NCBI RefSeq assembly: GCF_002095435.2
Contig: NZ_MJEJ02000027.1
Location: 1 to 64,000, forward strand
DNA: 64,000 nt
Reading direction: 5' to 3'
Origin: Williamsia sp. 1138
GTDB taxonomy: Bacteria > Actinomycetota > Actinomycetes > Mycobacteriales > Mycobacteriaceae
The translations under genes and the position numbers were made by a program. Shown here piece after piece: positions 8,085 through 16,270 of this stretch (position 1 is the first letter of the stretch; every line of letters starts with the position of its first letter). The notes below the pieces were generated by a model. That model made no database searches. It was given only the letters and a program-made list of their open reading frames with translations, and was not told the origin of the DNA.

Positions 8085-9215
8085 ATGCCGAACCGTTTTG
8101 ACGATCTGCAGCGTGAGCAGCGGCATGTCCTCAATCAGATTCGGGTCCGCGAACGTCTGATTCGCTACAGCATTGCGATGTTCGTGCCGGTCTTCGGTGC
8201 CGTCGCGGTGCTGGCCACGTACGCCGACGACGGCGAGGCGTCGACGCTGCGGATGGTGATCGTGTACGTGACGGCGGTGTCGACCATCCCGATGGCCGTG
8301 GTCATGAGCCGCGTCGACCTGGGCCCGGTCTGGTGGTCGAAGCAGGCCACGATCCCCGGTATCAATACGGCTTTCCTCGCCTATGCCGACATCGGCGTCA
8401 CCGTCGTTCTGATCACGTTCGTCAACCCCTCGGCGGCGTTGCACGGCACCGCCCTCTTCGCGATCATCGGCTGTTACGCGGCACACTTCGTTACGCACCG
8501 GGTGCGAATCGTCCACATGGTGTTCACCAGCGTCGTGGTGTGCGCACTCGGCCTCGACATGTGGTTGATCGGGGATGATCTCGGCGGAGCCTGCTATCGG
8601 GTGGCGGTGTCACTGTTGGCGATCAACGGAACCGTCTTCTTGCTGAGCATCTATACCGACGACTTTCAGCACGCTCTTCGCACCCAATTGAAGTTGGCGA
8701 ACACGGACTCCTTGACCGGGCTGTTCAACCGCCGCGGCTTCGAGTACTGGGCCGGTTCCATGGTCACGCCCGCGACCCGCAACTTCGGCGTGGTGGTCGC
8801 AGACATCGACAACTACAAACTGCTCAACGATCGGTTCGGACACGACGTCGGCGACCAGATCCTCCGGCGGATAGCCGAGAGCCTGCGAGGCGTGACCGGA
8901 GAATATGCCGTGTTGGCGCGCGTGGGCGGCGACGAGTTCGCGTTCGCCACCGACCTCGACCGCGACGCGCTGGTGGCACTCGCCGAGCGCATGCGCTTGA
9001 GGTCCTCGAGTTTTTGGCACGGGCAGCCGGTCACCATCAGCGTCGGGGTTGCTTCCTGCCGGCTACGGGGTCCGGGTACCACCACGCGTACGGACGAGAG
9101 AAGGATCCTCGACGTCGCGATCAACGCCGCGGACGAGGCCCTCTACCTGGCAAAACAGGCCGGCCGCAACCATGTCCGGGTAGTGGACGTGGATGCGGCC
9201 GGAAATCCTGCCTGA
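8085..9215 (+). CDS. Membrane-bound GGDEF-domain protein (putative diguanylate cyclase)
   Basis: 376 residues from ATG at 8085, preceded by GAGG; earlier in-frame starts at 7986 (TTG) and 8028 (ATG) lack a ribosome site. Roughly residues 25-190 hold about six hydrophobic segments, followed by a GGDEF domain with NTDSLTGLFNRRG and an intact RVGGDEF signature near 280. The classical inhibitory RxxD site five residues before GGDEF is not present. The product would be cyclic di-GMP made at the inner face of the membrane in response to an unknown signal. It is transcribed opposite to both neighbours and lies between two genes that are adjacent in mycobacteria, suggesting insertion or local rearrangement. 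Confidence 0.88.
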   Translation: MPNRFDDLQREQRHVLNQIRVRERLIRYSIAMFVPVFGAVAVLATYADDGEASTLRMVIVYVTAVSTIPMAVVMSRVDLGPVWWSKQATIPGINTAFLAYADIGVTVVLITFVNPSAALHGTALFAIIGCYAAHFVTHRVRIVHMVFTSVVVCALGLDMWLIGDDLGGACYRVAVSLLAINGTVFLLSIYTDDFQHALRTQLKLANTDSLTGLFNRRGFEYWAGSMVTPATRNFGVVVADIDNYKLLNDRFGHDVGDQILRRIAESLRGVTGEYAVLARVGGDEFAFATDLDRDALVALAERMRLRSSSFWHGQPVTISVGVASCRLRGPGTTTRTDERRILDVAINAADEALYLAKQAGRNHVRVVDVDAAGNPA

Positions 9216-9217
9216 TC

Positions 9218-12200
9218 TCAGCGTTTACCGGGGCGCTTCTTACCCGCCGCGATACCGAAACCCTTCGCCTTGCTGGTCCCGGCCTCCGTGAGCGTCGCGG
9301 CGTCAGCCGGACCTGAGCCGTTGGTGGTCGGCTCCTCGGGTGCAGACTCGGGGGCTACTTCGGCTTCGGCCTCGGGCGTGGCCTCTGGCTCTGCAGGCGC
9401 CTCTGGCTCGGGCTCTGCGTCCGCCTCCGCCTCAGGCTCAGGATCCGGCTTCGATTCCGCCTTCGCCGCTGCCTTGGGAGCACCCGGACGCTTCGCCTTG
9501 CCACCCATCGCCAGGCCCTTGACCGGAGCCGCCGGTTCCGCCGGCGCCTCTGGCTCGGCAGCCGACTCGGCCTCGACCGGTTCCGGGGTGGCCTGGGCCG
9601 TCTCCGGCTCAGGCTCTGGCTCAGGTTCTGGCTCGGACTTGGCCTCGGGGGCCGGCGCCTTTGCCTTCGCGCCGGGCTTGGGAGCTCCCGGACGCTTCGC
9701 CTTGCCGCCGATGGCGAGTCCCTTGACCGGGACCGCAGGCTTGTCGTCGACCTGTGCTTCCTCCGTGGCCGGGGCCTCTTCGGTGACCGTGGCTTCTTCC
9801 GTGGCCGGGGCCTCGTCGGTCGCCGGTGCGGAATCGGCCTCCGGTGCAGCCTTCTTGGCTGCCGCACCTGGCTTCTTCGCCGCGCCGCCCGGTTTCGGGG
9901 CGCCAGGACGCTTCGCGCCGCCACCGATGGCGAGACCCTTCACCGGTGCAGCCGGCTTGTCGGCGGCTTCCTCGGTTGCGGTGTCGCTCGCCGTCGCGGT
10001 GGCCTCCGTGGTCTCGGTGTCCGCAGGCTTGGCTTCTGCGGCCGGCTTCGCGCCACCCGGCTTCTTTGCCGCACCACCGGGCTTCGGGGCTCCGGGACGC
10101 TTGGCGCCGCCGCCGATCGACAGTCCCTTCGCCGGTGCCGCTGCCTTCTCCTGCGCCGCGGGGGCTTCGGGTTCGGCTGCCTTCGCGGCACCCGGCTTGG
10201 GCGCTCCGCCTGGCTTCGGGGCTCCGCCGCCTGGCTTCTTCGCCGCGCCACCCGGTTTGGGGGCTCCGCCACCTGGCTTCTTGGCGCCGCCGCCGATACC
10301 GAGACCGCCGCCGACCTTGGGCTTCTCCTTGGTCTCGGTGGCAGCAGGCGCCGAGGCCTTCGCAGGCTCGGGCGCGGGCTTCTCGGTGACCTTCTCTTCC
10401 GGCTCGAGCGTCGGAGCCGACAGGCCGAGCGACGCCGCGCCGAGGAAGCGTCCGCCACGCTTGATCTCCGGGGCGCCGCGCTTGACGGCCTCCAGGATCA
10501 GTTGCGAGACATCGACGACCTCGACCTTGCCTTCCTTCTCGGTTCCCGAGGTCTGCGCGGTCACGCCGTCGGACAGCATCACCTTGCAGAACGGGCAGCC
10601 GGTGGCAACCTTCTGCGGCTTCTCCCCGCCACCCAAGGTGCCCAGCGCCTCATCGACCCGGTCGATGTTGATGCGCTTGCCGATGCTCTCTTCCATCCAC
10701 ATACGAGCACCGCCGGCGCCGCAGCACATCGACCGCTCGCCGTGCCTCGGCATCTCCTTGAGGGTTGCTCCGGACGCGGCCATCAGCTCGCGCGGCGCAC
10801 CGTAGACCTTGTTGTGCCGGCCCAGGAAGCAGGGGTCGTGATAGGTGATGTCCTCGTTGACCTCGGCGACCGGGATCAGCCGCTTGTCGCGGATCAGCCG
10901 GTTCAGCAGCTGTGTGTGGTGTACGACCTCGTACTTGCCACCGACCTGCGGGTACTCGTTGCCCAGGGCGTTGAAGCAGTGGGCGCAGGTGACGACGATC
11001 TTCTTCTTCTGCTGTGGTGCCGTCGCGAACACCTCGCCGAGCATCTCGATGTTCTGTTGCGCGAGCATCTGGAACAGGAACTCGTTGCCCGCGCGGCGGG
11101 CCGAGTCGCCGGTGCAGGTCTCACCTTCGCCGAGAACGAGGAAGTCGACGGCCGCGATGTCGAGGAGTTCGGCGACAGCCTTGGTGGTCTTCTTGGCCCG
11201 ATCCTCGTAGGCGCCGGCGCAGCCGACCCAGAACAGGTACTCGAAGCCTTCGAAGCTCTCGACATCCTGGCCGAAGACCGGGATCTCGATGTCCATCTCG
11301 TCGATCCACTTGGTGCGGTCCTTCGAGTTCTGGCCCCAGGGGTTGCCCTTGTTCTCGAGGTTCTTGAACAGGCCGGCGAGTTCGGACGGGAAGTCCGAAT
11401 CGATCAGCACCTGATAGCGGCGCATGTCGATGATGTGATCGACGTGCTCGATGTCGACGGGGCACTGTTCCACGCAGGCGCCGCATGAGGTGCAGCTCCA
11501 CAGCGTCTCGTTGTCGATGACGGCACCGGTGGCACCTTCGCTCTCGCCGACGAGCTTGCGCTCGGCCTCGAGACGGGCGGCCTCGGGGATGGCGTCCAGC
11601 TTGTTCTGCAAGACATTGCCTTCGGCGTCGACGAGGCCCACCTCGTCGCCACCGAGGTCTTTCTTGCCGCCGGCGAGAAGGTACGGCGCCTTGGCCTGAC
11701 CGTGATCGCGCAACGACATGATGAGCAGCTTGGGAGAGAGCGGCTTACCGGTGTTCCAAGCCGGGCACTGGCTCTGGCAACGACCGCACTCGGTGCAGGT
11801 GGAGAAGTCGAGCCAGCCCTTCCACGAGAAGTCTTCGATCTTGCCGGCGCCGAATGCGTCGACGTCGGGGTCGGCGCTCTCCATGTCGAGCACCTTGCCC
11901 GCCGACATCATCGGCTTGGCGGCACCGAGGGCGACTCCGCCGTCGTCTTCGCGCTTGAAGTAGATGTTGAAGAACGCCGAGAAGCGGTGCCAGGCGACAC
12001 CCCAGTTGATGTTCCGGCCGACGACAGCGAGCCAGATCATGCCGGACATCAGCTTGATCAGCGCGAAGATCGAGACCATGATCGCGCTCGCAGGCAGGAG
12101 CTTGGCGACCTGCATCGTGAAGAAGTCGGACCCGGCGTTCGCGTGTCCGTACGTGGCGATCTTGCCGGCCTTCACGAAGACCATGCCGAGACCTTCGAGC

Positions 12201-12688
12201 AGCACCACGATCTCGACGAAGTAGGCGGCGCCGAAGTTGGAGCCGCTGAAGCGGGACAGCCGCTCGGGCACCCGGGGGTGATTGAGCTGGCGGATCGCGA
12301 TCAGGACCAGGACGCCGATGACGGTGCCGAGACCCAAGATCTCGTCCAGCAGGTGCCAGGCGAACGTATCGCCGAACAGCGGCCAGTGGAACTCGGGATC
12401 GAACACCTGGCCGTAGGCCTCGAACCACAGCAGTGCGCCGAGGAGGAAGCCGACCATCACCAGCCAGTGCGCCCAGCCGACCGTACGGAATTTGGCCATG
12501 CGCGTGTGAGCGATGAACTCGATCATCATCTGCTTGAAACGGGGCCAGATCGGGAAAATCCTGGTGGTGTCCTTCTGCCCCTGCGCGATGGTGCGGATCA
12601 TTCTCCACACCCCGCCGAAGAACAGGGCCCAGCACACCAGGCTGGCCAGGGCGGCAATGGTGCCGATGGTGATCGTCGCGGTCGTCAC
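9218..12688 (-). CDS. Membrane Fe-S oxidoreductase (HdrD/GlpC-like, Rv0338c family) with long repetitive tail
   Basis: 1156 residues from GTG at 12688. The first about 260 residues contain five or so membrane helices with a NarI-like look. Two [4Fe-4S] ferredoxin motifs follow (CTECGRCQSQCP near 296 and CTSCGACVEQCP near 399). Then comes a CCG-type cysteine-rich region, with CAHC, MCCGAGGAR near 657 and TGCPFCK near 700, as in heterodisulfide reductase subunit D. From about 750 to the end it is a disordered Ala/Pro/Lys/Glu tail with repeated KGLxIGG motifs. M. tuberculosis Rv0338c is about 880 residues, so the excess is the tail. It is probably a menaquinone-linked electron transfer protein; its donor is unknown. 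Confidence 0.87.
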   Translation of the reverse strand: MTTATITIGTIAALASLVCWALFFGGVWRMIRTIAQGQKDTTRIFPIWPRFKQMMIEFIAHTRMAKFRTVGWAHWLVMVGFLLGALLWFEAYGQVFDPEFHWPLFGDTFAWHLLDEILGLGTVIGVLVLIAIRQLNHPRVPERLSRFSGSNFGAAYFVEIVVLLEGLGMVFVKAGKIATYGHANAGSDFFTMQVAKLLPASAIMVSIFALIKLMSGMIWLAVVGRNINWGVAWHRFSAFFNIYFKREDDGGVALGAAKPMMSAGKVLDMESADPDVDAFGAGKIEDFSWKGWLDFSTCTECGRCQSQCPAWNTGKPLSPKLLIMSLRDHGQAKAPYLLAGGKKDLGGDEVGLVDAEGNVLQNKLDAIPEAARLEAERKLVGESEGATGAVIDNETLWSCTSCGACVEQCPVDIEHVDHIIDMRRYQVLIDSDFPSELAGLFKNLENKGNPWGQNSKDRTKWIDEMDIEIPVFGQDVESFEGFEYLFWVGCAGAYEDRAKKTTKAVAELLDIAAVDFLVLGEGETCTGDSARRAGNEFLFQMLAQQNIEMLGEVFATAPQQKKKIVVTCAHCFNALGNEYPQVGGKYEVVHHTQLLNRLIRDKRLIPVAEVNEDITYHDPCFLGRHNKVYGAPRELMAASGATLKEMPRHGERSMCCGAGGARMWMEESIGKRINIDRVDEALGTLGGGEKPQKVATGCPFCKVMLSDGVTAQTSGTEKEGKVEVVDVSQLILEAVKRGAPEIKRGGRFLGAASLGLSAPTLEPEEKVTEKPAPEPAKASAPAATETKEKPKVGGGLGIGGGAKKPGGGAPKPGGAAKKPGGGAPKPGGAPKPGAAKAAEPEAPAAQEKAAAPAKGLSIGGGAKRPGAPKPGGAAKKPGGAKPAAEAKPADTETTEATATASDTATEEAADKPAAPVKGLAIGGGAKRPGAPKPGGAAKKPGAAAKKAAPEADSAPATDEAPATEEATVTEEAPATEEAQVDDKPAVPVKGLAIGGKAKRPGAPKPGAKAKAPAPEAKSEPEPEPEPEPETAQATPEPVEAESAAEPEAPAEPAAPVKGLAMGGKAKRPGAPKAAAKAESKPDPEPEAEADAEPEPEAPAEPEATPEAEAEVAPESAPEEPTTNGSGPADAATLTEAGTSKAKGFGIAAGKKRPGKR
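9227..10320 (-). repeat. In-frame repeats encoding the KGLxIGG-AKRPGAPKPG tail
   Basis: Within the C-terminal part of the Fe-S oxidoreductase there are six copies of a basic block of the form KGL(A/S/G)IGGxAKRPGAPKPG, the last being the degenerate terminus KGFGIAAGKKRPGKR. The blocks are separated by acidic or Ala/Pro/Glu/Thr spacers of 40-90 residues. The basic blocks are also similar at DNA level, so copy number is likely to vary between strains. Positions are approximate to the outer units. Confidence 0.8.
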
Positions 12689-12875
12689 GGCGTCACGGCC
12701 TTTCTCTATGGAACTTCACGACCAGTGGTACGGCTATTTCGCACAGTGGCCGTTCGTTCACCCGGGATGGCAGAACACGGCTCGCGCAGTGTTCTCCACT
12801 AGGTACGTTAAGGCTTGTCTTCGCAGCACTATTGCGCAGGTTGGCCTAAGTTACTAATCGGTAAGATAGTTTGTG

Positions 12876-13481
12876 ATGTCCGCCATAACTCGCACAAGAA
12901 TTCTACTGCTGATCGGCGTCTCGATGGGGACCGTCCAGTTCGTGATCGCAAGCGCGGCAACGTGGATCTACGTCATGGCATTCGATCGCGAGTTCGATGT
13001 CCCGGATGCCCCGTCGGCGCCGGTGGCGCTGGTGCTCGGCTCCAAGGTCTCCGATGGCGAACCGGGGTCGTACGTACGCGGCAGGCTGGATTCTGCGCTC
13101 GAGCTGTACCGCGACGGGCGGGTCCAGCGGATCTTGAACTCAGGTAACGGGGACCGGGCGGCGGGGGACGAACCGCAGGTCATGCGCAGTTATCTGGAGC
13201 AGCGTGGCGTTCCCGCCGCAGCCATCACCGACGACCCCGAGGGCTTTGACACGGCGGCGAGTTGTCGGCGTGCCCGCGATGTCTACGACGTCGAGGCGGT
13301 GTTGATCGTCACGCAGGACTTCCATCTCGGTCGGGCGATCGGATTGTGCCGCGACATCGGGATCGATGCGCAGGGTGTCTACGCCGGGTGCGAGTGTGCG
13401 CCGTGGACGTTCGCCCGCAACCACATTCGCGAGACCGTGCTGGCCGGACCGCGCGCGCTGCTCACCTCACTGACGAACTGA
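12876..13481 (+). CDS. SanA/YdcF-type DUF218 membrane protein
   Basis: 201 residues from ATG at 12876 (a GTG one codon upstream is equally possible). One N-terminal transmembrane segment (about 8-32) is followed by a DUF218 domain with VLGSKV, a conserved GxxRxRLDxALELY-type helix and TQDFHLGRA. SanA-like proteins affect envelope barrier function; the enzymatic activity is not defined. The gene is divergent from the Fe-S oxidoreductase across 187 bp and its last 15 bp overlap the convergent acyltransferase gene. Confidence 0.82.
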   Translation: MSAITRTRILLLIGVSMGTVQFVIASAATWIYVMAFDREFDVPDAPSAPVALVLGSKVSDGEPGSYVRGRLDSALELYRDGRVQRILNSGNGDRAAGDEPQVMRSYLEQRGVPAAAITDDPEGFDTAASCRRARDVYDVEAVLIVTQDFHLGRAIGLCRDIGIDAQGVYAGCECAPWTFARNHIRETVLAGPRALLTSLTN

Positions 13482-14705
13482 GCTGCGCTCTTCGACCTCG
13501 GTGACGACGTCGTCGTCCTGGGTCTCGGCAGCTGCGGGACGCTCACGCTTCTTCTTGAGCGGTAGCCGGGGGCGACCGGTCAGGTACGACGAGCCCGGGA
13601 GGCGGCGAAGGATCTCGACGAGGAGCAGCGAACAGGCGATCGTGCCGACGTACATCAGGATGGTCGCCCAGGGTGCACCGAGGGTGTTGATCCAGGGCTC
13701 ACCGTTCTTCTGCGGGTACAGGATGAAGAAGATGAAGATGGCGTGACACAGGAAGACGCTGAAGGACCGATTGGATGCGTACTTGACCACGCGGTCGAAG
13801 AGCGGCGTGCTCTCCCGGTGGCTGTCGGCCCAGTGCTGACCGATCGCGTAGAGGCACCCGATCGCGACGAGGATGAACGGGATCAGGGTCGGCTGGAACG
13901 CTGCGCTCGCGTAGATGGCGCGCTCACCGCCGGCGACCCGCATCAGATACGTGACCTGCGCGAATGCGCCGGTGACGACGAGTGCCGCGAACAGCCACCA
14001 GCCTTTGCCCCGGAGCCAGAGCCGAATGGCCTCTCGATGCACCGCGACGACCGCGCCGAGGAAGATCAGGAACTGATATGGCACGAAGGTTGCGTAGTAG
14101 TGCCACCAGATGCCCGCGATGCTCGCCGGGGGCTGCCAGTAGGTGATGACCGACGTGACCGCGATCTGGACGCCCAGGCTGGCCGCGAGCAGTGCGACGT
14201 GGTGGTGACGCGTCTTGCGGACCAACCACAGCACCAGTGGGAACAGCAGGTAGACCTGCAGCATCACGAACAGGAAGTACATGTGGAAGCCCGACAGGCC
14301 CCACTTGAGCAGGTCCCAGAACTCATCGAGGCTGCCCGGGATGTCTTTCGTACGTCCGTGGGCCCACATGTCCTCGACGGCCCAGTAGACGAACGACCAG
14401 ATCAGGTACGGGAAGATCACCAGTTTCATCCGGCGGCGCCAGAAGTCTATCGACCGGAAATCGACCTTGTCGAAGTTCTGGTGCATGAGCACAAAACCAG
14501 TCAGCGCAAAAAAGGTGTTGCGGGTGAAATGAAGCAGCAGAGTCGTCGAATTGACGGGGACGCTGTCCCACTCGTCTGTCGTCGCAGTCAGGCAGTGCAC
14601 GAAGATGACCAGCGAAAACGTGGTGGCCCGGATCAGATCCACGTGGTGAAGATAAGTGCGCTTATCAGATTTTCGGGGGGGGTCGTGCGTCAGGTCCTGC
14701 GTCAC
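13467..14705 (-). CDS. Acyltransferase-3 family membrane protein
   Basis: 412 residues, GTG start. About ten transmembrane helices follow an early HHVDLIRATTF segment with the conserved basic and aromatic positions of Acyl_transf_3 enzymes, and an FVHC motif in the first helix supplies the usual His. The C-terminus is a charged cytoplasmic tail (KKKRERP, then acidic). Proteins of this family O-acylate sugars or lipids in the envelope. No biosynthetic partner is adjacent, so the target is unknown. The start lacks a clear ribosome site but no ATG is available before the first helix. Confidence 0.82.
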   Translation of the reverse strand: MTQDLTHDPPRKSDKRTYLHHVDLIRATTFSLVIFVHCLTATTDEWDSVPVNSTTLLLHFTRNTFFALTGFVLMHQNFDKVDFRSIDFWRRRMKLVIFPYLIWSFVYWAVEDMWAHGRTKDIPGSLDEFWDLLKWGLSGFHMYFLFVMLQVYLLFPLVLWLVRKTRHHHVALLAASLGVQIAVTSVITYWQPPASIAGIWWHYYATFVPYQFLIFLGAVVAVHREAIRLWLRGKGWWLFAALVVTGAFAQVTYLMRVAGGERAIYASAAFQPTLIPFILVAIGCLYAIGQHWADSHRESTPLFDRVVKYASNRSFSVFLCHAIFIFFILYPQKNGEPWINTLGAPWATILMYVGTIACSLLLVEILRRLPGSSYLTGRPRLPLKKKRERPAAAETQDDDVVTEVEERSSVRQ

Positions 14706-14835
14706 AGGTGCGGGCGGAGGTCGAGGCAGTCATCGCGGTACAGCATGCCGTATAACCCTGAGTTTTCGCTGGGCGGGAGGGGTTCCTCACATCGGGTGGT
14801 TACCGTGATCGAGTGCTTTGTGACGGGTGTTGCCG

Positions 14836-15609
14836 ATGATTCCCGACTGGGACGTCCTGGTTCTGCTGCTTGCCGCCGCGGGCGTCGCGGGGTGGATCGA
14901 CGCGGTGATCGGGGGCGGTGGGCTGGTGCTCATCCCCGCGTTGTTGATCGCCTTTCCGGGAGCCCCGCCCGCGAGCGCGCTGGGAACCAACAAATTGGCC
15001 GCGATCTGGGGGACAGGCGCGGCGGCCATCACCTATTCACGTGTCACCGCCATCCCGCGCCGGCTGGCGCTGATCTCTGTGCCGATCGCATTCGTGTGTT
15101 CGGCGGCAGGCGCTCTGTCGGCGAAAGCGGTGTCGACCGAGATCATCCGCCCGGTCGTGATCGTGCTGATGCTCGCGGTGGGCATCTTCGTCGCTGTTCG
15201 CCCGTCATTCGGTAGCAACACCGGTGAGAGTCCGCCTCTCACGGCGAAACAGACCGTCGCGGGTTGTGTTGCCTTCGCCGTGATCGGTTACTACGACGGC
15301 ATTTTCGGTCCCGGTACCGGGATGTTCCTCATCATCGCGTTGACGGCGCTGTTGTCGCGGAACTTCATCGAGAGCGCGGCGCTGGCCAAGATTGCCAACA
15401 CTGCCACCAACCTCGGTGCTCTGGTCGTCTTCTCGATCGGCGGAAATGTCTGGTGGGCTCTGGGTTTCATGCTTGCTGTCGCCAACACCGGTGGCTCGCT
15501 CCTGGGATCGCGGACTGTGCTGAACCGCGGTACCGGCGTCATCCGGGCCGCGTTGCTGGTGGTGGTGGTCGTGATGTCCGCGAAACTTGCCTGGGATCAA
15601 TGGGGCTGA
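14836..15609 (+). CDS. TSUP (TauE/SafE) family sulfite/anion exporter-like permease
   Basis: 257 residues from ATG at 14836; a GTG at 14827 would add three residues. It has about eight hydrophobic segments, with the family's two related halves visible as GGGGLVLIP-like (near 30) and IFGPGTGMFL-like (near 160) motifs. TSUP permeases move sulfite, sulfoacetate or other organic anions. The transported substrate cannot be assigned and the neighbours give no help. The gene runs directly into a 21-bp tandem repeat array beyond its stop codon. Confidence 0.85.
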   Translation: MIPDWDVLVLLLAAAGVAGWIDAVIGGGGLVLIPALLIAFPGAPPASALGTNKLAAIWGTGAAAITYSRVTAIPRRLALISVPIAFVCSAAGALSAKAVSTEIIRPVVIVLMLAVGIFVAVRPSFGSNTGESPPLTAKQTVAGCVAFAVIGYYDGIFGPGTGMFLIIALTALLSRNFIESAALAKIANTATNLGALVVFSIGGNVWWALGFMLAVANTGGSLLGSRTVLNRGTGVIRAALLVVVVVMSAKLAWDQWG

Positions 15610-15611
15610 CC

Positions 15612-15688
15612 CGCCGACCGTGCCGTTGTTGACGCCGACCGTGCCCTTGTTGACGCCGACCGTGCCGTTGTTGACGCCGACCGTGCCG
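15612..15688. repeat. 21-bp tandem repeat array, 3.7 copies
   Basis: The unit CGCCGACCGTGCCGTTGTTG plus A occurs at 15612-15632, 15633-15653 (one substitution), 15654-15674 and partially at 15675-15688. It lies immediately after the TSUP stop codon and before the convergent lipoprotein gene. The 21-bp length keeps any reading frame open, but no real gene covers it on either strand. Confidence 0.9.
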
Positions 15689-15751
15689 AAACTCGATCCG
15701 AATGTGCTCTTGTCGTGTTCCGGGGCGCTCGTGTGAGCGAGTGGACCGCGG

Positions 15752-16186
15752 CTACCCAGCTCCTCCGCGCTCCCACATGAGAGGGCAGTATTTCCACGCT
15801 CCTGCTTCGCGGACGAAGTTCCAACCAGAGTTGATACGTTCGGCGTCCGAAGCCGATTCGCCTGGCGCACTGTGGAAGGTCTGTGCGTCGACGCGTGCGT
15901 TGGCGCCCTCAATCGTGATCGCTCGAACGTCGACCACGGTGGTGGTCCCTGGTTCAGGCGGAAGCGAAGGTGCCAATTCGCAGGAGAGCGCCTCGATTGT
16001 CTGCGACTCCCCACTGTTCAGGGCGTCGATGAAGACCGTGAACGCGCGCCGTACCTCCTCGCTCCCCGGCGCCCACGAAACTCGGCTGTCGTCGGTGTTC
16101 ACCCTTTCGCCAGGTGAGCACCCCACCAAGAAAGACGCGGCAACAATCGCGACACCCGTCATCGCTCCGAGTGGTGTACCCCTCAT
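15752..16186 (-). CDS. Small secreted lipoprotein, NTF2-like shape
   Basis: 144 residues from ATG. The signal peptide ends in a lipobox LVGC (Cys at about 23), so the mature protein should be lipid-anchored on the outer face of the membrane. The remainder shows a helix RRAFTVFIDALNSGE, then alternating strands with a conserved Trp-containing end (GAWKYCP). This is like the SnoaL/NTF2-type lipoproteins common in Mycobacteriales. Two cysteines in the mature part may form a disulfide. Function unknown; no operon partner. Confidence 0.75.
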   Translation of the reverse strand: MRGTPLGAMTGVAIVAASFLVGCSPGERVNTDDSRVSWAPGSEEVRRAFTVFIDALNSGESQTIEALSCELAPSLPPEPGTTTVVDVRAITIEGANARVDAQTFHSAPGESASDAERINSGWNFVREAGAWKYCPLMWERGGAG

Positions 16187-16270
16187 GACCTGAAGTCTCT
16201 CATCAGATCGCGATCAGCTGGTCGATTCTGGCGTCGCCTGATTGTCGGAGGGTGCTGATACAAATATTTC

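Noticed and set aside
9270-10805. 511-residue plus-strand Ala/Gly/Ser-rich frame resembling a PE-PGRS-like protein
   Set aside because: It is the antisense of the repetitive C-terminal tail of the Fe-S oxidoreductase; GC-rich codon bias keeps the opposite frame open.
15205-16014. 269-residue minus-strand frame crossing the 21-bp repeat array with a repeated GTVGVNN peptide
   Set aside because: It lies antisense to the well-supported TSUP gene and partly to the lipoprotein region, and its repeat peptide is a by-product of the 21-bp DNA repeat.
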